From positions 1-27,071 of the forward strand of contig UQYA01000014.1 in the NCBI GenBank assembly GCA_900545165.1: a stretch of DNA of 27,071 bases, given 5' to 3'. The translations under genes and the position numbers were made by a program. The DNA comes from an uncultured Collinsella sp. (GTDB lineage Bacteria; Actinomycetota; Coriobacteriia; Coriobacteriales; Coriobacteriaceae). How positions within the stretch are numbered: the stretch's first letter is position 1; every line of letters starts with the position of its first letter. Of this stretch, positions 15,761 to 23,275 are shown in pieces. The notes below the pieces were generated by a model that did no database searches, was not told the DNA's origin, and saw only the letters and a program-made list of their open reading frames with translations.

Positions 15761-16360
15761 ATGTTCAACATCGTGCTGTATGCGCCCGAGATTCCGGCCA
15801 ATACGGGCAATATCGGCCGCACCTGCGTGGTTGCCGGCGCCCGCCTGCATCTGGTAGAGCCGCTGGGGTTTTCGCTCGATGACAAGACGGTGCGTCGCGC
15901 CGGACTGGGCTACTGGCAAAACTTGGACGTGACGACCTATGCCGGCTGGGAGGATTTCCTTGCGCGCAACGGCCTCTCCCCTGCCGACGAACGTCTGCAT
16001 CTGCTGTCCAAAAAGGCACGCCGCACCTATGCGCAGAGTACCTACCGCGATGGCGACTACTTGGTCTTTGGCAGCGAGAGCTCGGGCATTCCCGAGCCAC
16101 TGCTTGCCGCGGCGCCCGAGCGCTGCGAGCGCATCCCCATGTTGCGCGATTGTGACTCACTCGACAACGCCGAGGCCTGGGAAGCCCACGAGGAATCGCT
16201 GGGACATACCGAGGACAGCCACGAGGCCATCCTTCAACAGGACATCTGCGGCAACTTCGTCAATCCGGACGACTACCGCATCAGTGCACTCAACCTCTCC
16301 AACAGCGCCGCCATCGTCCTCTACGAGGCCCTACGCCAAACAGGCTTCGCCAACATGTGA
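15761..16360 (+). CDS. trmL: tRNA (cytidine/uridine(34)-2'-O)-methyltransferase TrmL
   Basis: A 199-residue SPOUT (SpoU class) methyltransferase that 2'-O-methylates the wobble nucleotide of certain leucine tRNAs. Motif 1 is APEIPANTGNIGRTC (8-22), motif 2 VFGSESSGIPEPLL (102-115), and motif 3 ALNLSNSAAIVLYEALRQTG (176-195), which makes the SAM-binding knot. The start is ATG 15761 after AAGGAG, not the upstream in-frame ATG at 15719, which lies inside the terminator. The protein is about 40 residues longer than the usual 155-160: an acidic insert at about 131-172 separates RIPM from motif 3. The stop codon lies inside a palindromic repeat shared with the convergent gene. Confidence 0.92.
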   Translation: MFNIVLYAPEIPANTGNIGRTCVVAGARLHLVEPLGFSLDDKTVRRAGLGYWQNLDVTTYAGWEDFLARNGLSPADERLHLLSKKARRTYAQSTYRDGDYLVFGSESSGIPEPLLAAAPERCERIPMLRDCDSLDNAEAWEAHEESLGHTEDSHEAILQQDICGNFVNPDDYRISALNLSNSAAIVLYEALRQTGFANM

Positions 16361-16384
16361 CAAAGGGACAGTCCCTTTGTCACA
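16356..16384. repeat. 29-bp near-perfect palindrome (GTCCCTTTGTCACA family)
   Basis: TGTGACAAAGGGAC (16356-16369) and GTCCCTTTGTCACA (16371-16384) are perfect 14-bp arms around a single A. The repeat contains the trmL stop codon and ends 4 bases before the end of the convergent UvrA-like gene. A diverged copy lies at 20081-20113. It is probably a dispersed element that acts as a bidirectional terminator or mRNA 3'-end hairpin. Confidence 0.85.
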
Positions 16385-16388
16385 TTGC

Positions 16389-18869
16389 CTATAGGTAGCG
16401 ACCGGTAATGCTCTTGGAGCAAGCTGCGATATCCGCCGGCGTTCCGGCGCAGACGATTTGCCCGCCCGCGTCGCCACCGCCCGGGCCCATGTCGATCACG
16501 TAATCGGCATTGCGGATAAGGTCGAGATCGTGTTCGATCACGATAACCGTGGCGCCCTTGGCAACGAGGCCGTCGAACACACTCAGCAACACCTGAACAT
16601 CGAGCGGATGCAAGCCAATCGTGGGCTCATCGAACACGAATACGGCATCGTCCTGCACGCGGCCCATCTCGCTCGCAAGCTTAAGACGCTGCGCCTCGCC
16701 GCCCGAAAGCGCCGGTGTGGGCTCACCGAGCGTGAGATAGCCCAAGCCAAGGTCGTGCAAGGTCTGCAAGCGCGCCTGAACCTTCTTGAGTCCTACCGTG
16801 GCGTCGATAGCCTCGTCCACATTCATGTCCATGAGCTGCGGCAACGTAAGCAAGCTCCCGTCCTTGCCCTCACGATGGATACGCGAAGCCGTGTCCGCAT
16901 AACGCGAACCGCGACATGCCGGGCAGACGATCTCGACGTCGGGCAAAAACTGCACATCGAGCGATATCGAGCCCGTGCCATCGCACGTAGGGCAGCGCAA
17001 GGCGCCGGTGTTGTAGCTAAAGGCACCCGCCTTGTAGCCGGCTGCCTTGGCCTCGGGCGTACGGGCGAAGGCGCGACGCAGCTCGTCATGGATGTCGGCA
17101 TAAGTCGCCACCGTCGAGCGCACGTTGGCGCCGATAGGCGTAGCGTCAATCAGATTTGCGCGGGCAATACCCTCGGCATCGACCCAACGCACGTGTCTTG
17201 GCAGACGCTCGCCAGCTGCCTGTGCCTTAAGTGCCGGGATGAGTGTCTCGAGCACCAACGTCGTCTTGCCCGAGCCCGAAACGCCCGTCACCGCGACGAG
17301 ACGGCCGCGCGGGATATCGACTTCGAGCGGTTTTACGGTATGAATGGCATCGGTTGCCATGCGGATATGTCCCTGGTCGAACATTTCCTCGTCAGTCACC
17401 TGCGGACGCATGCGCTTGGACTCTGCGCGCAAAAACGGGGCGATGCGGCTGCCCCGCGATTGTTCGACCTCGTCCACCGTACCTGCAGCGATCACGTTAC
17501 CGCCACCTGCTCCGGCAACGGGGCCCATCTCGACCAGATAGTCAGCTTCCGCCAGTACGCGCGTATCGTGGTCGACAACAACCACGGTGTTGCCGTCGCC
17601 TACCAGGTCGCGCATCACGCCAACCAGGCCGTCGACATTTGCCGGATGCAAGCCGATCGAGGGCTCGTCCAGCACATAAAGCACGCCCGTCGATCGATTG
17701 CGTACCACGCGGGCGAGCTGCACACGCTGGCGCTCACCCGTGGAGAGCGTGGCACCGGCGCGATCGAGCGAAAGGTAATCGAGACCCAGGTCGACCAGAC
17801 GACGAGCCGTGCTCAAAAACGAATCGCAGATATCCGTCGCCATGGGCCGCATCTCGGCCGGCAAGGATGCGGGCACCCCGCGCACCCACTCGATCGCATC
17901 ACCAAGCGTCATGGCCGCGGCCTGCGCCAGATTGATACCACGCACCTGGGGCTGGCGTGCGGCCTCGGAGAGACGCGTGCCGCCGCAGTCACGGCATGGC
18001 CCCTCGCGCAAAAAGCGTGCAACGCGTTTGAGACCCTTGTCGTCCTTAACCTTGGCGAGCGCATTCTCAACGGTATAGACGGCGTTGTAATAGGTAAAGT
18101 CGAGCGGCGTGGCGCCCTCGCCGTTTTTGGGAACGTAGAGAATGTGCTTTTTAACCGCCGGACCATGGAACACGATGTCGCGCTCTAGAGGCGTGAGCTG
18201 GTTAAACGGCACGTCGGTGCGCACGCCCATCTCACCGGCAACTTGCTTCATCAGGTCCCACATGAGCGTGCCCCAAGGAAGCACCGCGCCTTCGTTGATG
18301 GTTTTGGACTCGTCGGGCACCAGGCTCGCCTCGTCCACCTCGCGCATGACACCGGTGCCGCCGCAGGTAGGGCACGCACCACCACTATTGAAAGCCAAAT
18401 CCTCGGCACTCGGCGCGTAGAACTCGCGGCCGCACGCAGGGCACGTGAGCGACAGGCCCGCAGCAACGTTAAGGCTCGGATCCACGCGCGCGCCGCAGTG
18501 CGGGCACACGTGATGGGCGCAGCGACTAAAGAGCAGTCGCAGGCTGTTGTTGAGCTCGGTCATGGTGCCAAAGGTCGAGCGCACACCTGGCACGCTGGGA
18601 CGTTGATGCAACGCGAGCGCCGCCGGCACATGCAGTACCTCGTCTACCTGGGCATGCTCAGCCTGCGTCAGGCGACGACGAGTATAGGTGCTAAGTGCTT
18701 CCAGGTAACGGCGCGAGCCCTCGGCATAGAGGACGCCCAACGCCAGCGAACTCTTGCCCGAGCCCGACACGCCGGCAATACCCACGAGCTTTCCCAGCGG
18801 AATATCGATATCGATGTCCTTGAGGTTGTGGACGCGCGCGCCACGCACCTCGATAGCCTGCGGGCTCAT
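16389..18869 (-). CDS. UvrA-like ABC ATPase (UvrA2/class III, lacks UvrB-binding region)
   Basis: A protein of about 826 residues with the duplicated UvrA ATPase layout. Walker A sites are GVSGSGKSS (33-41) and GVSGSGKTT (about 528-536); signatures are LSTGERQRVQLAR (about 370-382) and LSGGEAQRLKLA (about 720). Zinc-type cysteines occur at 143, 146, 166 and 169, and in RCPTCDGTG...CPACRGSR near 626-653, with extra CPHCG at 122-125. Canonical UvrA has about 940 residues; here the stretch that binds UvrB, between CPHCG and FNSGGACPTC, is about 100 residues shorter. This fits the UvrA2/DrrC group, linked to DNA-damage or drug tolerance rather than standard excision repair. ATG 18869 is chosen; GTG 18884 is an alternative with AGGGTGA upstream. 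It follows the ATPase gene by about 25 bases. Confidence 0.9.
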   Translation of the reverse strand: MSPQAIEVRGARVHNLKDIDIDIPLGKLVGIAGVSGSGKSSLALGVLYAEGSRRYLEALSTYTRRRLTQAEHAQVDEVLHVPAALALHQRPSVPGVRSTFGTMTELNNSLRLLFSRCAHHVCPHCGARVDPSLNVAAGLSLTCPACGREFYAPSAEDLAFNSGGACPTCGGTGVMREVDEASLVPDESKTINEGAVLPWGTLMWDLMKQVAGEMGVRTDVPFNQLTPLERDIVFHGPAVKKHILYVPKNGEGATPLDFTYYNAVYTVENALAKVKDDKGLKRVARFLREGPCRDCGGTRLSEAARQPQVRGINLAQAAAMTLGDAIEWVRGVPASLPAEMRPMATDICDSFLSTARRLVDLGLDYLSLDRAGATLSTGERQRVQLARVVRNRSTGVLYVLDEPSIGLHPANVDGLVGVMRDLVGDGNTVVVVDHDTRVLAEADYLVEMGPVAGAGGGNVIAAGTVDEVEQSRGSRIAPFLRAESKRMRPQVTDEEMFDQGHIRMATDAIHTVKPLEVDIPRGRLVAVTGVSGSGKTTLVLETLIPALKAQAAGERLPRHVRWVDAEGIARANLIDATPIGANVRSTVATYADIHDELRRAFARTPEAKAAGYKAGAFSYNTGALRCPTCDGTGSISLDVQFLPDVEIVCPACRGSRYADTASRIHREGKDGSLLTLPQLMDMNVDEAIDATVGLKKVQARLQTLHDLGLGYLTLGEPTPALSGGEAQRLKLASEMGRVQDDAVFVFDEPTIGLHPLDVQVLLSVFDGLVAKGATVIVIEHDLDLIRNADYVIDMGPGGGDAGGQIVCAGTPADIAACSKSITGRYL

Positions 18870-18894
18870 CTTCTGTTCCGTCACCTTTATCACC

Positions 18895-20013
18895 CTACTC
18901 GTGCCATAAAATGCGGTCGCGGATATACTCGCCCAGCATGGGCACGGTAAACCGGACGAGGCCATATCCGGCAGCCTCGATGACGCGCTCGCGAATCAGG
19001 CTTGCGCGATATTTACTCGCCCAGCTCTGGGTGCGATCACAGCGCTCAATGATATCCGCCATGCGCGTCGGTTTACCCTCATCAGCAGCCATAGTCTCGA
19101 TAAAGAGGCGTTGCGGACTGCGCAGCCCGTAATACAGGGGCGCGTCAACCGCTTCGTAGAACTCGGAGACGGCATCCGCATGACCATCCTCGACATCGCG
19201 CTCTTCAATGACCTGCGAGCCACGCCGGACAGCAGACCGCCACATGTAATAGCCCACCAGCTGAACCATGTAGGGATGCCCCATGCTCTTGCGCGCCGCA
19301 AGGTCCGCTGTCTCCGCGTCAACGTAAAGACCAGCGTCTTTGACCGTCTGGACATATGAATCGCGCACCTTGGGCAAAGATATCGCCCCCAGCGTACGCT
19401 GCTGGGCACGCCGCAAAAACGTCACGCTCGGCTCTTCGAGCAGGTCGTCAACCATACTGGGTAAGCCGGCGAACACCAGCGCAAGACCGCGCTGGTCGCT
19501 ATCGGGCAAGCCCGTGGCATCCTGGTCTCCGAGCACCTGCTGATAGAGAACGGCAAGAGCCGCCAGTTCCTCGATAGACGCCGATTGCGCCTCGTCAATC
19601 GCAAACAGTATGCCCTTGCCTGGACCGAGCTTCTTGAGGCGCTCGTTGACCAGCCCTCGTAACGTTTCACCCTTTGCTCGCGCCGCCTCGACCGACATCC
19701 GGCCAAACGACGGACCGAACTCCATTGACGTCACAACGGGTTTATTCGAGCGAAGCGCATCGGCCAGGCGGTCGCATAAGCCAAGCGAAGCGGAATCGGA
19801 GATAACCGCCCATCCACGCTCGCTGGCTAGACGTTGCAGCTCCCGCAGGAGAACTGTCTTGCCGCAGCCGCGGTTCCCCGTAATGAGCATGAGCCTGCCC
19901 GGCGCTCCGGCGCCGTTAGCGAGCCCTTCCTCGAAATTTTCGATGACCGACTCGCGACCGATGAGTATCGGAGGCCGCTTGCCAGCCGTGGGCTTAAAGG
20001 GATTTGGATTCAT
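18895..20013 (-). CDS. AAA-type/ORC-like ATP-binding protein
   Basis: A 372-residue ATPase of a family common in Actinobacteria and named only as ATP-binding protein. It begins NPFKPTAGKRPPILIGRESV, a typical start for this group. Walker A is GNRGCGKT (46-53), Walker B ILFAIDEAQ (135-143), and a sensor-like strand ALVFAGLPSMV with FLRRAQQR follows. The C-terminal third looks helical, ending in a winged-helix-like segment (GYGLVRFTVPMLGEYIRDRI). There is no nuclease or transposase domain. ATG 20013 has GGAGG 7 bases upstream. The stop lies just before the UvrA-like gene, so the two are probably one transcript, preceded by the 10-base-spaced TTATACC repeats. Function is unknown; a DNA-binding role is inferred. 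Confidence 0.85.
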   Translation of the reverse strand: MNPNPFKPTAGKRPPILIGRESVIENFEEGLANGAGAPGRLMLITGNRGCGKTVLLRELQRLASERGWAVISDSASLGLCDRLADALRSNKPVVTSMEFGPSFGRMSVEAARAKGETLRGLVNERLKKLGPGKGILFAIDEAQSASIEELAALAVLYQQVLGDQDATGLPDSDQRGLALVFAGLPSMVDDLLEEPSVTFLRRAQQRTLGAISLPKVRDSYVQTVKDAGLYVDAETADLAARKSMGHPYMVQLVGYYMWRSAVRRGSQVIEERDVEDGHADAVSEFYEAVDAPLYYGLRSPQRLFIETMAADEGKPTRMADIIERCDRTQSWASKYRASLIRERVIEAAGYGLVRFTVPMLGEYIRDRILWHE

Positions 20014-20047
20014 GTCGGCCTCCTCGGATTGGCAAACCCTGGTAATA

Positions 20048-20077
20048 GTTATACCAACTTATACCGAGTTATACCAA
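20048..20077 (-). promoter_or_regulatory. Three TTATACC iterons at 10-base spacing
   Basis: TTATACC occurs at 20049-20055, 20059-20065 and 20069-20075, exactly 10 bases apart, so the copies lie on one face of the helix. On the minus strand each reads GGTATAA and offers a TATAAC/TATAAG -10-like core, 35-60 bases before the ATPase start. This looks like a promoter overlapped by repeated protein-binding sites. Confidence 0.6.
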
Positions 20078-20080
20078 TAG

Positions 20081-20113
20081 CATGTGACAAAGGAACTGTC
20101 CCTTTGTCACATG
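20081..20113. repeat. Second copy of the GTCCCTTTGTCACA palindrome
   Basis: CATGTGACAAAGG (20081-20093) and CCTTTGTCACATG (20101-20113) are 13-bp arms around a 7-base centre. The 3' half is the same GTCCCTTTGTCACA as at 16371-16384. It contains the stop codon of the Tet(M)-like gene and separates that gene from the co-oriented ATPase gene, so it probably terminates the former. Confidence 0.85.
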
Positions 20114-22110
20114 TGGCCGAAAAACTCGGCGTCTGCTGCTCGCCAGGGGCGGAAGGTGGAGGGGTCGATCTTTACGTGCGCCGCGGCGGGCACGTCGTAC
20201 CATTTGACCGTGTAGCCGGCGCCGTGAAAGCAAAAGGCCGAGTCGGGCGTGTTGGGCAGATCGGCCTCGGGCTCATAGGCGGCCGCCTCGATGACGCGCT
20301 CGGCATCATGGCAAGCCGCATAGCCGGCGAACTCTAGATACAGATGCCCACGACCACTCGTGTAGGCAGCCACCTCCAGCGCATAATCCTGCACCTCGGA
20401 TGCCGGTACGCGACCCACAAGCTTTGCCCGGTCGCCCGCCATCGTCGGTGGCTCGTACTCGGCACCCATGCGCGTGGCATCCGAGAGCGCCCGGCCCACG
20501 CACTCCCCCGGCACCTCAAGCTCAAAGTGGTACCACGGCTCCAGCAGCACCGCCGCGCCGGCCTCACGCGCCTGCATGAGCCCCTGGCGAATCGCGCGGT
20601 ACGTGGCCTGGCGAAAATCGCCGCCCTCGGTGTGTTTGGCATGCGCGCGGCCGCCCGTGAGCGTAATGCACACATCGGTGATGGGCGAGCCGGTCAGCAC
20701 GCCCAAGTGGTCGCGCTCCATGGCGTTGGTGAGTGCCAAACGCTGCCAGTTAAGATCGAGCTCGTCGGTCGAGGTCACGGTGCCAAACTGCACGCCCGAG
20801 CCCGCCGGCAACGGCTCCAGACGCAGATGCACCTCGGCATAGTGGCGCAGTGGCTCAAAGTGGCCCACGCCCTCGACCGGCTGCGAAATAGTCTCCTTAT
20901 AGAGAATGCCGCCGGGCTCAAACTCGACCGCAAGGCCAAAACGATCGGCCAGCACGCGCTGCACGACCTCGAGTTGCACGGCGCCCATCAACTGCAGGTG
21001 AATCTGTTCCAGATGAGTATTCCAGCTTACGCCGAGCATGGGATCTTCGTCCGCCAGCTCAGTCAGCGCTTTGAACACCGCGTGGACATCGTGTTCGCCC
21101 GGAAGCACCGTATAGGTGAGGACCGGCGCAATGACAGGCGCATCGCCCGCGGGCTCCGCGCCCAGGGCGTCCCCCGGGCGAACGTGCGCAAGACCCGTCA
21201 CGGCGCAAATACCGCCAGCAGCAACTTCTTGGGCAAGCTCATACTTCTCGCCGTTATAGATGCGTACCTGATCGACCTTCTGCTCCCATGCCTCGGCACC
21301 GGAACGTCCGGCAATCATCTGCTTGGCATGCAGCGTGCCGCCGGTCACCTTAACCCATGCCAAGCGCTCGCCGCGATCCCCGCGGCTGACACGATAGACG
21401 CGCGCGGCAAACTCCGGGAGCCACGCCTGTTCGCGCATCAGCGCGCATATACCATCCAACAGCTCGTCCACACCTTGGTCCTTGAGCGCCGAGCCGGCAA
21501 AGCAGGGAAAGAGCTTGCGCTCAGCAACCATGCGCGACAGCGTCGCGGAGGAAAGCTCACCCGCCTCAAGAAACTCCTCGAGCGCCGCCTCGTCTAACGC
21601 AGCAGCATCCTCCTGAACGGTGCCGCCCGCCAGCAGTTCGTTGGCATCCAGGCAGCCCTCGGAAAGACGCTGCCCGAGCTGTGCCAGCAAAACATCGCGG
21701 CCGGGATTCTCCAAATCGATCTTGTTGATGAAGATGAACGTCGGGATGTCATAGCGCGCAAGCAGGCGCCACAGGGTTTCGGTGTGCCCCTGTACGCCAT
21801 CGTTGGCGCCTACCACCAGAATCGCGTAGTCCAGGGCACGCAGCGTGCGCTCCGCCTCGGCAGAAAAATCGACATGGCCGGGAGCGTCCACGAGCATAAC
21901 GTGGGTGTCACCATGGTCGAGCACAGCCTGCGACGAGAAGATCGTGATACCGCGCTCACGCTCAATCTCGTTCGTATCCAGATGCGAGTCGCCATCGTCA
22001 ACACGGCCGCGCTTGCGAATGCGGCCCGCGTTAAACAGCATGGCCTCGGCCAGCGTGGTCTTGCCGGCATCGACATGCGCCAAGATTCCAACGACCGCTT
22101 GCTTCGACAT
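20107..22110 (-). CDS. EF-G/Tet(M)-like translational GTPase
   Basis: A 667-residue GTPase of the ribosomal-protection/EF-G-like family. G1 is AHVDAGKTT (11-19), G2 RGIT (53-56), G3 DAPGH (75-79) and G4 NKID (129-132). EF-G domains II-V follow, ending in RVPASEVQDYALEVAAYTSGRGHLYLEFAGY, which parallels the Tet(M) C-terminal region. Tet(M) is about 639 residues, and this protein looks diverged, so tetracycline resistance cannot be claimed; many chromosomal relatives have unknown ribosome-linked roles. ATG 22110 follows GAGGAGAG, and the 23-codon upstream extension is rejected. No conjugation or Tn916-type genes flank it. The last codons lie in a palindromic repeat. A 254-base leader rich in hairpins precedes it. 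Confidence 0.88.
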   Translation of the reverse strand: MSKQAVVGILAHVDAGKTTLAEAMLFNAGRIRKRGRVDDGDSHLDTNEIERERGITIFSSQAVLDHGDTHVMLVDAPGHVDFSAEAERTLRALDYAILVVGANDGVQGHTETLWRLLARYDIPTFIFINKIDLENPGRDVLLAQLGQRLSEGCLDANELLAGGTVQEDAAALDEAALEEFLEAGELSSATLSRMVAERKLFPCFAGSALKDQGVDELLDGICALMREQAWLPEFAARVYRVSRGDRGERLAWVKVTGGTLHAKQMIAGRSGAEAWEQKVDQVRIYNGEKYELAQEVAAGGICAVTGLAHVRPGDALGAEPAGDAPVIAPVLTYTVLPGEHDVHAVFKALTELADEDPMLGVSWNTHLEQIHLQLMGAVQLEVVQRVLADRFGLAVEFEPGGILYKETISQPVEGVGHFEPLRHYAEVHLRLEPLPAGSGVQFGTVTSTDELDLNWQRLALTNAMERDHLGVLTGSPITDVCITLTGGRAHAKHTEGGDFRQATYRAIRQGLMQAREAGAAVLLEPWYHFELEVPGECVGRALSDATRMGAEYEPPTMAGDRAKLVGRVPASEVQDYALEVAAYTSGRGHLYLEFAGYAACHDAERVIEAAAYEPEADLPNTPDSAFCFHGAGYTVKWYDVPAAAHVKIDPSTFRPWRAADAEFFGHM

Positions 22111-22272
22111 GGCTCTCCTCTTATTGCAAGCCCATCGCACGCGGCAACGGGCACCCTCGTTCCACACTGGATGATACAATTTACGGGCCGGCGGGCGAAG
22201 CGGGCCCTATCCCCCGACCGAGCTCATCGCCCCGCGTTGCCGCGCGGCGATTTTCGTAGGTTCGCGCCTTGC

Positions 22273-22337
22273 GAAAGCCGGCTTTCAAAACAGCACAGCG
22301 AACGAAAATGACCCCGCCCAGGGCCATTTTCGTTCGC
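22273..22337 (-). repeat. Hairpin-rich leader between GNAT gene and Tet(M)-like gene
   Basis: GCGAACGAAAATG (22298-22310) pairs perfectly with CATTTTCGTTCGC (22325-22337) around a 14-base loop. A perfect 14-bp palindrome GAAAGCCGGCTTTC lies at 22273-22286. A third related segment, ATTTTCGTAGGTTCGC (about 22252-22267), could pair with the left arm instead. The large hairpin may end the GNAT transcript, but it lacks a proper T-run. TTGTATCAT further downstream on the minus strand may be a -10 for the GTPase gene. Confidence 0.5.
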
Positions 22338-22364
22338 GCGAATTGTTGATACGCATCCCCACTC

Positions 22365-22853
22365 TTATGCCTCGCGCAGCCAATCAAACGCGACGCGCGG
22401 CGTACCGTCCGACACATATACGATACCGGCGCGCTTAAACCCGGCCTTGGCGATGGCGCCCTGCATGGGCAGGTTGTCCTGATGTGTGTCGATGCGCAGG
22501 TGATCGGCACGCTCCTTGGCAAAGGCAAACATCGCAGCCGCGATACCGTGCACGGTGCCGTCGGATGCCACACGGTGCAGCACGGCGTACGGAGTGTCGC
22601 TACGCCATTGACCGTCCTCAATTACGTCATAGCACTCGTCCGGGCCCGGTAAAAAGGCAAACGTCGCCACCACGCGGCCGTCGACTTCGCACACATAGCT
22701 GCCACCGGCGGCGATATCGGCAGCCAGCTGCTCGGCAGAAGGCGTGCCCTCGGGCCACTGCGTGGCGTTGCCATGCGCACGCATAAAGGCGCGGGCCGCG
22801 TCATAGATAGCCATGACGGCGGGAATGTCGGTATCGAGGGTTTTTCTGATCAT
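22365..22853 (-). CDS. GNAT family N-acetyltransferase
   Basis: A 162-residue acetyltransferase that should move an acetyl group from acetyl-CoA to an amine. The family pattern IRKTLDTDIPAVMAIYDAAR, a central strand VVATFAFLPGPDE, the core HRVASDGTVHGIAAAMFAFA (acetyl-CoA-binding region) and the late NLPMQGAIAKAGFKRAGIVY are all present. Length is standard for one GNAT domain. The substrate is unknown. ATG 22853 is used; GTG 22856 directly before it has better spacing to GAGGT and would add one Met. It is divergent from the small CxxCxxC protein gene across a gap containing a 9-bp inverted repeat, a candidate shared operator. Confidence 0.88.
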   Translation of the reverse strand: MIRKTLDTDIPAVMAIYDAARAFMRAHGNATQWPEGTPSAEQLAADIAAGGSYVCEVDGRVVATFAFLPGPDECYDVIEDGQWRSDTPYAVLHRVASDGTVHGIAAAMFAFAKERADHLRIDTHQDNLPMQGAIAKAGFKRAGIVYVSDGTPRVAFDWLREA

Positions 22854-22874
22854 CACGCGGCGACCTCACGTTTA

Positions 22875-22906
22875 TTGGTATCACTTTGATTGAGCAATGA
22901 TACCAA
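22875..22906. promoter_or_regulatory. Inverted repeat operator candidate in a divergent promoter region
   Basis: TTGGTATCA (22875-22883) and TGATACCAA (22898-22906) are perfect 9-bp arms with a 14-base spacer, centred 38 bases from the GNAT start and 40 from the start of the small plus-strand gene. Size and symmetry suit binding by a dimeric repressor. No regulator gene is adjacent. Confidence 0.45.
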
Positions 22907-22930
22907 CGTTTGGAGAGGGGCGCGAAGCAG

Positions 22931-23227
22931 ATGGGGAGCAAAAAGCGAGCCGCCTGGTCAAAAGCCAAAAGCGAGTTTTTGGGCGCTGCCACGGGCGGCG
23001 ATATGAGCGACCTGTTTGCACGCGAAGACGAGCGCCGCGACGCACTAGACGCCGAGCGCGATGAAGCCTGGCGCTACAAGTCGTGCGAGCGCAAAAACCG
23101 TTACGACACGCGCGCCGAGGCCGAGGCAGTTATGGCCGACTGCGAAAACCGCGGACGGCGCGGTTTGGCCTGCTACAAATGCGAATACTGCGGCGGATGG
23201 CATCTGACGTCGCACCCCTGGAAATAG
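22931..23227 (+). CDS. Small hypothetical protein with C-terminal CxxCxxC/WH motif
   Basis: A 98-residue protein. The N-terminal half is basic then strongly acidic/charged (REDERRDALDAERDEAWRYK) and probably helical. The C-terminal half is CERKNRYDT, then an alanine- and glutamate-rich helix, then CYKCEYCGGWHLTSHPW. Cysteines lie at 52, 71, 81, 84 and 87, and His at 91 and 95, so a small zinc-binding fold is likely. I know this CxxCGxWHLT ending from small uncharacterised proteins, some in phages and mobile elements, but no function is established. The frame is open to 22910, yet ATG 22931 is preferred, with GGAGAGGGG upstream. Neighbours are a divergent GNAT gene and convergent rsmJ. Confidence 0.8.
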   Translation: MGSKKRAAWSKAKSEFLGAATGGDMSDLFAREDERRDALDAERDEAWRYKSCERKNRYDTRAEAEAVMADCENRGRRGLACYKCEYCGGWHLTSHPWK

Positions 23228-23275
23228 GCCCCGCATCGGCACGGCGCTGACGGAGTGCCAGCCATCGCACGCAAG

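Noticed and set aside
16458..18188. 576-codon open frame on the plus strand
   Set aside because: It lies wholly opposite the UvrA-like gene, whose motifs are complete. Long antisense frames are expected in GC-rich coding DNA, and the translation has no recognisable domain.
20344..21597. 417-codon open frame on the plus strand
   Set aside because: It is antisense to the Tet(M)-like GTPase, is rich in His, Arg and Ala, and lacks a ribosome-binding site or domain.
20107..22110. Tetracycline-resistance gene on a mobile element
   Set aside because: The protein is only Tet(M)-like, and no integrase, relaxase, transposase or flanking repeats of a mobile element were seen.
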